NCBI RefSeq assembly: GCF_010015445.1
Contig: NC_053119.1
Location: forward strand, 41,351,222 to 41,415,221
DNA: 64,000 bases
Direction of reading: 5' to 3'
From: Perca fluviatilis
Lineage: Eukaryota; Chordata; Actinopteri; Perciformes; Percidae
Under the pieces are notes generated by a model. The model saw only the letters and a list, made by a program, of their open reading frames with translations, searched no databases and was not told the origin of the DNA. Positions 1-10,220 of the stretch are shown piece after piece; position 1 is the stretch's first letter, and each line of letters begins with the position of its first letter. The translations under genes were made by a program, and so were the position numbers.

Positions 1-1238
1 AGTCGGGGCATTTAAAATTAAACCTGACCTACAGGATAAAGCCTAAAGAATTAAAGTGGTCAATGGACAGACACTGGGAAGTTGCACTATTCCTCTGGAT
101 GGATCCATGTGACATGTCCTGTGTATTCAGAAATATCAGTAAAGTGAACATTGAGTAAAATTAAAATAAAATGACAAACAACAAGAAATCAAAAAAGGGA
201 TCTAATGGTGTTGATCAAACAAACAGGAGCCACTAAGAAGATTTGGGTCTGAGAGGAATTTGCCATGGAAAACTAATTAAGGCCAATGCACAACAGATAA
301 AGAGCGCCTAAACAATCTGGGACGGGTAATGTCACCGGGTTGATTACTCCAATGTAGTTTACTCAGTCCTCCTAAAAAGCTACCCTGAAGGAAGAGGACA
401 CAATGAAGGCTTGCCAGGGAATCACTCGATGACGCAGAGAGTTGGGTGCTTTAACATGCAGGCTTATGTGTTCGTGGAATACGATTGGCAGTAGTGAAGT
501 GCGCAGACCTTGGTTTTACCTTGGAAGTTAAGTGCCTCGTATGGTAAAGCCAAGCCGCCTCACTAACTAATTACTTTTCCGCAATGTGTCCTCATAAGTC
601 GTAGTGTTTTCCTAAACCGACGTACCAGATGGAGAGAATGGCAAACTCTATTTAAAAATCAGCAATTTTAATAACCAAGTTACCTTGCTTGTCAATGAAC
701 ACTGGCGGTTCCAAAAAAAAAAAAGATTGGCCCATCGGTGTTTTTTCAGCATATATGCGTATCGATTACATTGTAACTTGTACAGAAGCTGATTTAGTGT
801 TTTTTGCTTGCTAATGTAATTAGCATTACGTTTTTGTATGCTTCATGTGAGCATTGAGCAAAGGACCTCTAGCTACACAGCGACATATACCTATTATATG
901 TAATGTTGCATGTGTCAAATTTCAGACTAGGCCACCTACAGTTGTGGCAAGTATCAACCTGTGATTTATGAGTTATGTATCGTTGCTGATAGGCAGGACA
1001 TCATTAAACCATCCGAGTGCTCAACAGAGTTTGGCTTCATTTCCTCCAAACACACGAAGCTAACTCTCTTACCCTATCATTTCGAGGCACTGTAAATGTT
1101 CTATTGTTCTTGATAGACTTGAGCTTTATAGGGTCCTGTTCGTCCTCCCCCACGGTGTCCATTCCTTCGGCTCGTTTGCAGCCTCAGAAGACAAGAGTAG
1201 AGTCCGTTTTGGCTTTAACTCGCCAGGCCGCAGCTCAC
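1..1238. other. Intergenic or intronic sequence, no gene seen
   Basis: No exon with convincing coding content and paired splice sites is visible. The stretch is AT-rich with short homopolymer runs (for example an A run near 712-724) and no recognised repeat terminus. Confidence 0.5.
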
Positions 1239-1252
1239 TCGGGCGCCGCCAT
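1239..1252 (-). other. Possible first coding exon (very short), minus strand
   Basis: In a local GC-rich patch the minus strand reads ATG followed by GCG GCG CCC GA and then the strong donor GTGAGC (1233-1238 on the plus strand). This would encode Met-Ala-Ala-Pro and a split codon. The rest of such a gene would lie beyond the left edge. The context (CpG-rich patch, good ATG, good donor) is typical of vertebrate first exons, but 14 bases prove nothing. Alternative: chance. Confidence 0.15.
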
Positions 1253-2192
1253 TGTGTTTAGGTTTGTGCCACCAACAGGACAACCAAGTGCTTTCCCGGA
1301 GTTTGAACGGGCAGAGTACATCAACGCGTTGCCATGTGGTTTTGCAACTGTGTGGTATTTGTGCAGTCCATTTTGAGTTCTTCTTTGAATACTGCAGTAA
1401 AATACAGAAAATAAAAATAAATAATCAAAGAGGAAGATATTTGCTGGGACACAGAGTATGGGAGAATCTACAGGATACCTCCAAAAACCCTGATCACCAA
1501 TTAATAGACACGGAATGTATATTACTCCAAGAAAACATGCTTTGAAAATCATCCCATCTCCTAATTGTGACCTATGTACACTTAATGTCTCAGGGTCATT
1601 TATACAGTCATAAACCAGCATTAAAAAGCTGCTCACACCGAACAAATCAGTAAAAACAATGTTGCATAGTAAGCTCATTTAGTTTTCATATTTAAGTAAA
1701 GTGTGCTGCTCATTCTGCTGTACTTTTAATTATTTCCAGTAAATAGTAAAATGTATTTGAATACTTCTTTAAGAACCTTTTTATAGTTTCTGGTTTTTTT
1801 AAGGTTTCTCTGATCTTGAATTGAATTTGTTTATTTGCACAGTAAAATCAAGGCAACAGTAAGATTAACAAATAGATTAAGAAAACCCCTAGGGGCTTAT
1901 AGAAGGAGAGAAGAAAATAATTATATATAATGAGCAATTACAAGAGTTCTAAATTCTACAAATTGAACACAAGTAACCACTGAATTAAAAAACAAGCATG
2001 AGGTTGGCTACATAAAACGACAAAAGCATAAAAGAAATTACAAGAATATAGAGAAAATGATTTGAGGTCTTATGTGTGTAAGTGTGAGTGGTAAAGACAG
2101 ACAGGAAGGCCAAACAAAATCAGATATGAATAGTTCAGATCAATAAAGACCCAGGTTTGACTCCCATTTTACCTCCTGCAGGACATGCTGAG
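1253..2192. other. Non-coding, no gene seen
   Basis: AT-rich sequence. The part from about 1810 to 2000 contains a GAATTGAATTTGTTTATT-like stretch that resembles the reverse complement of a fish LINE tail, but there is no clear boundary. This may be 3' flank or 3' UTR of the minus-strand exon that ends at 2193. Confidence 0.4.
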
Positions 2193-2401
2193 TTATCGAT
2201 TGGCCATAAATTTGTTCCCCACTACGAAGGGTGTGGAAGAGGGCCTTCGCTCTTTGATGGCGTCAGCTATAGTCACGGTGGATGGCGAGGCATAGAGGTC
2301 CTCTCGTGATGGAGCTGTGACGATGATGGCAGGTCGAGGTGGAGAGGAGTGAGCTGAATCAGACTCAGTGTTGGACTGGGGTGGGGGGGGACTCTCTTCA
2401 A
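2193..2401 (-). CDS. Last coding exon of an unidentified minus-strand gene
   Basis: The minus strand has a good polypyrimidine tract and CAG acceptor (2402 upward on the plus strand), followed by about 69 codons that end in TAA at 2193-2195. The peptide starts EESPPPPQSN, is rich in Ser, Pro and Thr, and ends with a basic and hydrophobic tail (FVVGNKFMANR). It looks like an unstructured C-terminal tail. The middle contains a segment reading IIVTAPSREDLYASPSTVT. I do not recognise the family. Upstream exons should lie above 2450 on the same strand, but none could be paired confidently before the CHMP4-like gene. It could be a short processed fragment or a chance open frame; the acceptor, the low-complexity tail composition and the clean stop argue for a real terminal exon. 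Confidence 0.4.
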
Positions 2402-2685
2402 CTGAGAGGGGTGTCAGAGAGGTGGAAGATACACACTGATTAACACCAAACATTTACTATATTACTGTAATATTTACCCACTACAAAACCTTTGTTTTTG
2501 GAAAGGTATGCGATCAAGATGAATGGACTAAATAAGCTCTTGAAGATCTTCTCCAGCCTCTATTGTAATCCATGTCGGCTAAATTTAGTCCTCACAGATA
2601 AAGGAGTAAACACCGGACTGTCTGGGAAAAGGCCTGCAAGTCAGTAACCTGCTGTTCAGAGGATTCACAGCAGTGTGTGCGTGCT

Positions 2686-2943
2686 TGTGGCTGCAAAGAT
2701 TAATCGATTAATCGGTTTGAGTCAAAATCCTCTGATTTCAGCTTCTTAAATCTGAATATTTTCTATTTTCTTTACTCCTCTATGGCTTTAAACTGATAAT
2801 CTTTAAGTTGTGGACAAAACAAGTCATATGAGGATGTCATCTTGGGCTTCGTTTTCTTACATTTTATAGACCAAGAACTAATCGATCGAGAAAATAATCA
2901 ACAAATTCATCAACAATGAAATTAATGTTAAATTGCAGCCCTA
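2686..2943. mobile_element. hAT-type MITE (TAGGGCTGCAAC family)
   Basis: The left end reads GGCTGCAAAGATTAATCGAT and the right end TTGCAGCCCTA. The interior matches the element at 25746-26061 almost throughout (TTAATCGGTTTGAGTC, GTTGTGGACAAAACAAG, CTTGGGCTT). The left terminus is slightly degraded. No clean target duplication was found. Confidence 0.7.
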
Positions 2944-3667
2944 GTGGTGTTTGTGTGTGGACATGCTTAGTTTTTCTGTTTGGTAGGTAGTGCAACAGAG
3001 CCTGTTAAATTGGATTGTGCTAATTTCTTAAGAGCGTTAGAGCTTTGTCTGTCTGTGTCTATCATATTACACTGCTGAACACAACTGTACCTCGGTAGAT
3101 GAGGGAACTGAGGCATAGTACAAACTGTACAAATTAACATAATCCTAAAGAGGGCGTGGTATACCGATAATTGTGCAGCAGCTTTGTTGGCATGGTTGCT
3201 CCTAAAGCTGATCAGCATTAATAATAATAAAGACAGGTGGTCATCTGCACCTTCATCTCACAGGACACATCACATCTAACATCTGTACTGATGATAGATA
3301 TTGAATGTCTAATGAATTCTTAACTTGATATTAGGATTGTGTAGCCATCTTAGAATTACTGTAAAGCTCATACCCCTGGGCTAGGACAGGTCATGTCTAT
3401 GTTATTTTACTCATGCATTATTTAAAAGAACAAAAATAAGACTTGATACAAGGTAAAACATTGTGCAGTGGAGGTTAGAAGCCAAGAAAAGGCTCATAAA
3501 GATACCACCTCTCTAAGTAGCACTAGTTACACAAAGCAGCAGTGAAAATTAGAAAAATATATAAATAAAATAGGGTTTAAGTGTTAAAAAAAAAAAAATT
3601 ACAATACAAAATGAAAAGTCATTGTTGGAAAGTGACCTTTTCAAATGTTTCTTTGAATGATGATTAT
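2944..3667. other. Non-coding, no gene seen
   Basis: AT-rich sequence with short open frames that lack splice context. Nothing supports a gene. Confidence 0.5.
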
Positions 3668-3803
3668 TAGGGCTGGACAATATATCCATATTATATCTTT
3701 ATATTATATTGAAAGCACCAATTGTCAACCCTACAATATAGTCATCGATGTATTTGTTGAAAAATATTGTGATATTTAATTTTCACCATATCGCCCAGCC
3801 CTA
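3668..3803. mobile_element. Short hAT-type MITE (TAGGGCTGG termini)
   Basis: A 136-bp element starts TAGGGCTGGACAATATAT and ends ATATCGCCCAGCCCTA, forming terminal inverted repeats. The flanks are ATGATTAT and ATGATGAC, a decayed 8-bp duplication. The termini belong to the same family as the larger element at 28451-29688. Confidence 0.75.
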
Positions 3804-4794
3804 ATGATGACGGTAGACTGTTCCGAAGAGATGTTCCTCTGGATTTCAATGTATATTGGTTGAGGTTAAGCTCATGTCCTGTTATTAGAATTTACTCTAT
3901 GGCTGATAGCAAAAAGAAATACAAACTTCAATAGTTATCAGGGTGGTAGCTCAGTAGACTCATAAGTATTTCCATTTACAGTCCATGTACAAATATAACT
4001 CCCCTGCACTTTGAGACACACACACAAACAGAATATTGCGAAGAATATGGGTCAAATTTAATTTATTCCTAAAGCAACAATCCTTAAATCCAATCTGCCG
4101 ATTCGGTGATAATATCATTGGTATGTTTAATTCTGTGTCCTTTCCCACTGAGGCCATTTGAGGTCCTGTGTATGTCATTCCTACCTGGATATTCCTTCTG
4201 GCTTACTCCAGTCCCCATTAGGCTTCAGTCAGCGGTTGTACAGTCCTTACATGTCCACATACATGGTGCTCACATTTTGGCCAGTCCGTGCTACATTTAA
4301 GAGTACGTGCTATGTCTGAGGCTGCTTCTTTTGTCAATCTGCCTCTCCCTGTCTCTGCCACTCCTTCCCTGTTTCCGTCACTCGCTCTGTCTGGTGGCAG
4401 ACACTAATCCCGTGCAGCTACTCACAGTCATAGTAAGAGCTATTGGATTTAAAGGGCAAGTAAGGGTAAGTAGAATAAACTCTTGTTTTATTATGAATAA
4501 ACAAATTACTGAATGTTGCTACCAGATGCCAGTTCAGGGGTCTAGTGATTACTAGTGATGTTATACATTCACTACTGATTACCTTTGAGATATAATACAA
4601 ACATGTATAAAATGCCTACTAATTATACTAATTTACAATTAGTTTTACTGATTTTATTGTTTTATAACAGAGCTTTGCTAAATACTTGATTCTGATAGGT
4701 CACTTATGACATTCTATGTTCTGTTGCTATAAATAACAGGCTGTTGCTATAGACGATTGTGATCATAGACTCTGGAGCACCAATTTTAAGATTA
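3804..4794. other. Non-coding, no gene seen
   Basis: No convincing exon. A tRNA-promoter-like string GGTGGTAGCTCAGTAGACTC occurs near 3941, but no matching B box follows at the expected distance. Confidence 0.45.
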
Positions 4795-4890
4795 TTTTTT
4801 GGCCTTTATTTGATAGGACCGTAGATACACGCTGAAGATAGGAAAGGGGCAGGGAGAGGGGAAATGACATGCAGCAAAGCGGGAGGATGT
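4795..4890 (-). mobile_element. tRNA-derived SINE fragment, reverse orientation
   Basis: The string TTTTGGCCTTTATTTGATAG, then a GGAAAGGGGCAGGGAGAGGGG stretch and GAAATGACATGCAGCAAAG, is the reversed body of a common teleost tRNA-related SINE. The tRNA head is missing. Confidence 0.5.
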
Positions 4891-4934
4891 AAAGCGAGCA
4901 AATCATTACTGTGAATTAAAACCCTTCAGGTTGT

Positions 4935-5195
4935 GGCCGGGTTGGCTCAGTGGGTAGAGCAGGCGCACGTATACTTGGAGGTTTATGCCTCGACGCAGTG
5001 GTCCAGGGTTCGAATCTGACCTGTGATGATTTCCTGCATGTCTTTCATCTAGCTGTCCTATCAATTAAACTCGCTTCTACTGTCACACTCCCCCAAAGGC
5101 TCTTGATTCTCAAGCACTAACTTATCTCTCAGTGTGCAATACGTTCAACAGTGTGTGCATGAGTATCTGCCCAAAAAAGAATCTTTAAAACAAAA
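4935..5195 (+). mobile_element. tRNA-derived SINE, plus orientation
   Basis: An RNA polymerase III type A box (TGGCTCAGTGGGTAG, from 4943) and B box (GGTTCGAATCT, 5007-5017) head the copy. The SINE body follows (GATTTCCTGCATGTCTTTC, AGCTGTCCTATCAAT). The tail motif CCCAAAAAAGAATCTTTAAA lies near 5171. About 90 bases of unrelated sequence interrupt body and tail. The spacing and extra arm sequence rule out an intact tRNA gene. Confidence 0.65.
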
Positions 5196-5409
5196 ACCTT
5201 CAGGTTGATTCACATCACCCTGGCAGGGTTTAATCCACAATAATGACAATAATGACCTGCTAGCTCTACATTTTCCCTTTCATATTTTATAGTGTATCTA
5301 TTTTTCTCTTGTTTTTATCAATTTGTTAGATTTATTTATACTCTCTTTAATTATATTTATTATTGTGTGTCAACGTGTGTCTTTTACTTTTCCTCTTATT
5401 CCTTGCTGC

Positions 5410-5455
5410 TGCAACAGTGTGAATTTCCCCATTGTGGGCTTAATAAAGGATTTTG
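5410..5455 (+). mobile_element. LINE 3'-tail-like fragment
   Basis: GTGAATTTCCCCATTGTGGG followed by CTTAATAAAGGATTTTGAAT is the typical 3' end of a common fish non-LTR retrotransposon. The same tail occurs reversed at 54394-54480. Confidence 0.5.
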
Positions 5456-6070
5456 AATCTTCATCTAGAAGGTTATGTTTTTGGCTCGGTTTGTCTGTCT
5501 GTTGGTTTGTTTGTCTGTCAGCAGGATTACGGAAAAACTACTGGCCTGATTTTCATGAAACTTGCTGGAAGGGTGTAGCAGGGGCCAAGGTAGAACCAAT
5601 TACATTTTGAAGCAGTTTCCAATCACAAACTCTTTTTCATGGACATTAGTAACAAGTGGAGTGGCATGACTTTTCCACTAGGTGGGGCTATGGCTTTGTA
5701 AGTACCTCTGTCTATTTTGGTCGTCTCCGTTCTGTTTGCAGCTGCAACCCGCGATGCTATAGACAGACACTCGCAGCAAGTAGCTCTGTTAGAGCTGGTT
5801 AATAAATCCATTTTAAGAATTTATTAGAATTTATGGTCAAAGGCCATGTTTAAAAATGAAAATCGATTTTCACTTTAACTTAAAACTATGTCACGTGATG
5901 TGAGGGTGCGCCTCATTCAGTTCTAAATTATACTTTACTTCTATTGGACTCCCTTCACATTGTTAAGACTTGGTTTGAAAGACACACCAAATTGTTTTGG
6001 AAATGTAAAACAAAGGACGCTGACACTTTGAAACATAAGACATTCAACAATAACCTATAATTTCTGCTTA
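5456..6070. repeat. Probable interspersed repeat remnant, otherwise non-coding
   Basis: The segment with GATTACGGAAAAACTACTGG and GATTTTCATGAAACTTGCTGG (about 5525-5600) looks like a widely dispersed teleost repeat. The rest, up to the 3' end of the CHMP4-like gene, holds no gene I can support. Confidence 0.35.
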
Positions 6071-6076
6071 TTTATT
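6071..6076 (-). promoter_or_regulatory. Candidate polyadenylation signal of the CHMP4-like gene
   Basis: AATAAA on the minus strand, about 65 bases past the stop codon at 6141-6143. Confidence 0.45.
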
Positions 6077-6140
6077 CCATCCTTTCCTCTTTTGTTTGTA
6101 ATGCCTGTGTGTTGTGGCTGATGGTGTGTCTATGAGGGAG

Positions 6141-6614
6141 TTAATTTGCCCAGCGCCGCAGATACTCTAAATCATCTTCAATCTCATCTTCGTCCATCTT
6201 GGCTTCGGGAAAGAAAAAACAAAAATACTGTGAACAATTTGCATGAATTAGTAGACACTGCAGTCAACTGCAGCTTGTATTGTGCCATGGCATGTTGAGC
6301 TGTTATCATCTGCTTGTCAACTCCCTTTTTAAAGAAACTAACATGTCAAGTTGCACACTGCTACATTTGCATGTCATTTGCTGCAAGTGGCTTCATGTTG
6401 GATCTATGGTGTGACAAGTCCTCTGCTTCACCGACTACACTAGCCAACAACGTTTTAGGATCTGGTCTTCAGATGGTTCTTACCAGGTTGGGACGGTGAT
6501 GTAAGGGACAACACTTTGAAAAAAGGGACTCTCTCTTTCGTTTTGTCCTTCTCAAAGAGGCTAGGATCCAGATTCTTCACCAGCCTCTCCAGCTCTGCCA
6601 GCAGCTCATCCTGA

Positions 6615-6659
<45 letters not shown>

Positions 6660-9314
6660 TTATATAGCAAATGATATTGATCAGAATAATGCACAAATAC
6701 AAAAAAGACTACTGAGTTCATATAAATAAAATCCATGTCTGAAATCACAAAAGTTACCCAAAAATTAAATTCCTGAAAGAATTACCGTCATTGTACCTCA
6801 TCAAATTCCACTCCAAGGCTCCCAGATGTGTGGAGGGTGTCTGACATGTCTAGAGTGGGATCGTGCTCCTCTGGAATGTCCTTGATCAGGTCATTCATCT
6901 CGTTGAGAATATCTCTGAAAGAGCCAGCAGAAAGTGCCTGGAAACCCTTCTTTAAAACTCCACATTAGGCATGTTATAACAAAATGAGTATGTTATAACA
7001 TTTGCCATGAGCTGGATCCAAACTCATGGTATCATATGTAGACAAATAAATAACAGCCACATACATTTACTTAGCTTCAGAATGTAGCATTATAACCTGT
7101 ATACATAATCCTCTCAATTATCTATAATAACTGCTGACATTTTGTGTGTGAGTTCTGTTTTTATTCTGCTCCTTTTCTTGCAGATATTCATACTATATAT
7201 ATTATATATAGATATTCATGTCATCAATTCAAAAGAACACCTATGCTGATGTCTTTTCCCTTACATATTTTCATGAGCGGACCTCATGGCCTTAAGAGCA
7301 CAGTCAATGTACTTGATGTGTTTCTCATGGCACTTCTTTCTTCTCAGCGCCTGCAGAGCCACTGTGAGAAGTGCATAGGGAGATACAGTATATGAGTAGG
7401 AATGTTCTCAACAAGTGAAGAAAAAACAAAACATGACAAGTTTTAAACTAAACAGCAACAGCAAAGTCATCCCACATATAACTACTGAGCAATGTTATCT
7501 TAATGGCAGCTATCATTTTTACTGTATAAAATGAGTCTTTCTTATCAGAAATGTGTGAAAATACAGGAGGCCTGCAGATTTCTTGACAGATACCTGAGAG
7601 CACTAAAGTACAGACAGACACACACTTCTGTCTGTACTTTAGTGTAGTCTCGCATTGCCAGACCTTCCTCCACAGCGCTGCACAGGAAGGTCTGGCTAGT
7701 CCACACAGCATTTGGGGATAGGAGAAAAATGTGCTTTGGTTTATTGGCATTTCTTTAAAATAATCACAATCGTCTTGGGCGGGGCTAAGTTCCGGACGGA
7801 GCCACGGTGCCTCTGCTAACTAGTCTCAGGAAGGAACTGGTTTTGGTGGAACATGTGTACGTTCAAAAGTAGTTATAGTCGTGCAACAGAAAACTCAGAT
7901 TGGACAGATAGTCTAGCTAGCTGTCTGGATTTACCCTGCAGAGATCTGAGGAGCAGTTAACCATAGTCCTCACAAATCCACCGGAGGTTAGAACGCCAAC
8001 ACAGAGACAGAGGAAGGGGACGGACATCTGGCCGAAAATTAGGGACATCCGGCGTAATGAGGGATATTGGGCGGAATTTCCGGCGGCACCTAAACAATCC
8101 CGGTGCCGATATAGACTATTATTAGTGTAATACAGTATTAAGATACAGTATTCCCCATTGCCAGACCTTCGACTTTAAACCCTTCTCACATCAGATATGT
8201 TGACTTGTCACAGCAGAAAAAGCACATATGTAAATACTCATGAATAAATGATGGCTCAGTTCCATTATAACCCCAGTAAGCTATTCTACAGTGGCCTAGT
8301 GAGCTACCATGCACAACACCCAGGACCATGAACTGGTGCTACTGCAGATGTTATTGAAGTTTAGGGTTCAGTGATATGATGATACATTTCGGATATGCAT
8401 CTTGTCAACAGTCAGACATATTGCCATACTATCTACACTGTGGTATATCTCCCTTTAACATCTCTCATTGTAGATCATTCTACACAATAACGTCAATCAG
8501 TTAACAATACTCATTTCTGACCATTTTGATCTCTATACATTAATGTGATAAAGTATTTCAAAAACATGGAAATGACAGCACTCTCATCTTAATCAGCCAA
8601 TGCTGATGACCAAAAAAATAATACCATACCAAACAGTTTAACACATTTTAAAAACAATATTAAAGCCGATTTAGATTATAGTTCAACTTTAAAAAGTTCT
8701 GGTTATACCATACTATTAACTTAAGCCATAACGTTACCCCATGAGGGATAAAGGAGACACTACCGTTCAGAGTGTGTAACAGGTGCTCTTAGTAACGTTT
8801 GTGGGATTAGCCCAGAACAGACACTTCTGTGTTGTTGGGTTTCTCCATTGTTCCCCACGCCTGTGCTTTTCTTTCGCCATGTGGATCAATCACAACATGC
8901 TGATGTATTATTTCTAACGGACATAACGGCTATATTTGGGTTAGAAATGGCCTGGTTGCTTACTGTAATGGTAGGTCAATCTGCAGTTAGTTAATTAGCT
9001 AGCTAGCTTAGGTTGTCACTGATACAGTATTAACTACAATGGCTCATTGTATGTTTTAATGATTATTAAAGAATTATACAAGGTATACGGTTATATCAAC
9101 AGCTTTAGAAGTCTGTCTCACCTCTTCTGTTCCTGATGCTGTTTTTCTTGGCCACCTGAAGCTCCTGGTCGATCTTTGTCATCAGAAAGTCTTTCTTCTT
9201 CATCAGCATCTCCTCTCTCTCGGGGAGTTTCTCCATCTCCTTTAGTTGGCAGGGGCAGGCCATCTTTCTCGCCTTATTCTCTCCTCCACTACATAGCTTC
9301 CCAAACAAAGGCAT
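6141..9314 (-). CDS. CHMP4-like ESCRT-III protein, five coding exons, shortened core
   Basis: Exons on the minus strand are 9122-9314, 7265-7361, 6797-6914, 6484-6610 and 6141-6202. All junctions are GT-AG, phases match throughout, and the sum is 597 nt (198 aa plus stop). The N-terminus MPLFGKLCSGGENKARK and the following EEMLMKKKDFLMTKIDQEL fit the amphipathic start and helix 1 of CHMP4/Snf7. FDEDELLAELERL is the CHMP4 acidic signature, and the C-terminus ends in an acidic amphipathic helix (DDLEYLRRWAN), as in ALIX- and VPS4-interacting CHMP4 tails. CHMP4 proteins form the main ESCRT-III filament in membrane scission on endosomes, midbodies and viral buds. Family members are about 220 residues; here exon 2 runs straight from YID to CALKAMRSAHEN and lacks about 27 residues of helix 2. 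It may be a divergent functional paralogue or a decaying copy. The start ATG is the only one in frame with the conserved N-terminus. Confidence 0.8.
6616..6655. repeat. (CA)n microsatellite at a 3' splice site
   Basis: About 20 CA units. On the coding (minus) strand this is a (GT)n tract lying directly before the TCTCAG acceptor of exon 4 of the CHMP4-like gene, in place of a normal polypyrimidine tract. Confidence 0.95.
7645..8160. mobile_element. DNA transposon remnant (TAGTCTCGCATTGCCAGACC terminus)
   Basis: It begins TAGTCTCGCATTGCCAGACC. A related inverted terminus (GGTCTGGCAATACGAGACTA) ends the element at 51650-51975. The interior is GC-richer than its surroundings and contains no open frame. 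It lies in intron 1 of the CHMP4-like gene. Confidence 0.55.
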
Positions 9315-9323
9315 ACTTTACCT

Positions 9324-9324
<1 letters not shown>

Positions 9325-9358
<34 letters not shown>
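9325..9358. repeat. (CA)n microsatellite upstream of the CHMP4-like start codon
   Basis: 17 AC units that begin 11 bases upstream of the ATG on the coding strand, so they lie in the 5' UTR or promoter. Confidence 0.95.
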
Positions 9359-9361
<3 letters not shown>

Positions 9362-10220
9362 CAGCTTAGCTAATTAACAGGGCTCCGGCCCTGGCCTCGC
9401 ACTGAGTAGTGCGGGTTGTAGCTATGGCTCCCTGTTACCTGGAGACCACATGTACTGTAAAATACATAATAATGCTAAAGTGTTTGTGTGAACCGTAACA
9501 TATATCGATGGTGTGAACCATATTGAACATTTATTGGAACAAGACTTCAAAAACGTCAAAAACAATGTCATATTAATACTATTAGCCTATATATTACGAG
9601 ATAGGCCTAATTTAAATATTATGAACTTTCAAACATGCAAACAATAACAATCGTGGAAAGAGTACAAAAATATTCTACTTAAGTCAATTTATTTATAGAG
9701 CACCTTTAAAACCAACCAGGCTGATATATGAAAAATATAGACACAATGAACACCTTAACACTTCTATACAAATGTCCCTAACTAAATCAAGTATGATTAC
9801 TTTTATTTTTTAAATTTTTTTATTACTTAAGTAGGCCTACAAGTAAACTTTTTAAATATAAAGAGAATTATTTAATTCACACCCAGCAAATTAAATACAA
9901 AGTCTGTGTTGTTTGTCAAGTTACCCACTGAAAACCTCACTCAGGCTAAGCAGTTAAACATCAGTGAAGTTCAGCTAACGTTTCTATATGAAGACCTACT
10001 CAATGATAACAAACACAACTTCAATGACTTTTTGATTTATTTGAATGTTGTTTTCATGTGATGACACAGGCGGGAGGTCAGATTCAGAATCACATTATTT
10101 GATACATGCAGTGACATTAGTCTTGGAGGCAGCGGTGCAGACATTTATCAGCACTTTCTAAAGAATCCCAGTGTAGCCAACAACAACAGGTACAATCACA
10201 CAGCAGCCTAAACGGCATCC
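9359..10220. other. Intergenic, promoter side of the CHMP4-like gene and 3' flank of the C1q gene
   Basis: No coding exon is visible. An AATAAA on the minus strand at 10036-10041, about 180 bases past the C1q stop codon, is a candidate polyadenylation signal. Confidence 0.45.

Noticed and set aside
4943..5017. Possible tRNA gene
   Set aside because: A and B boxes are present, but the spacing and arms do not fold as a tRNA, and a SINE body follows.
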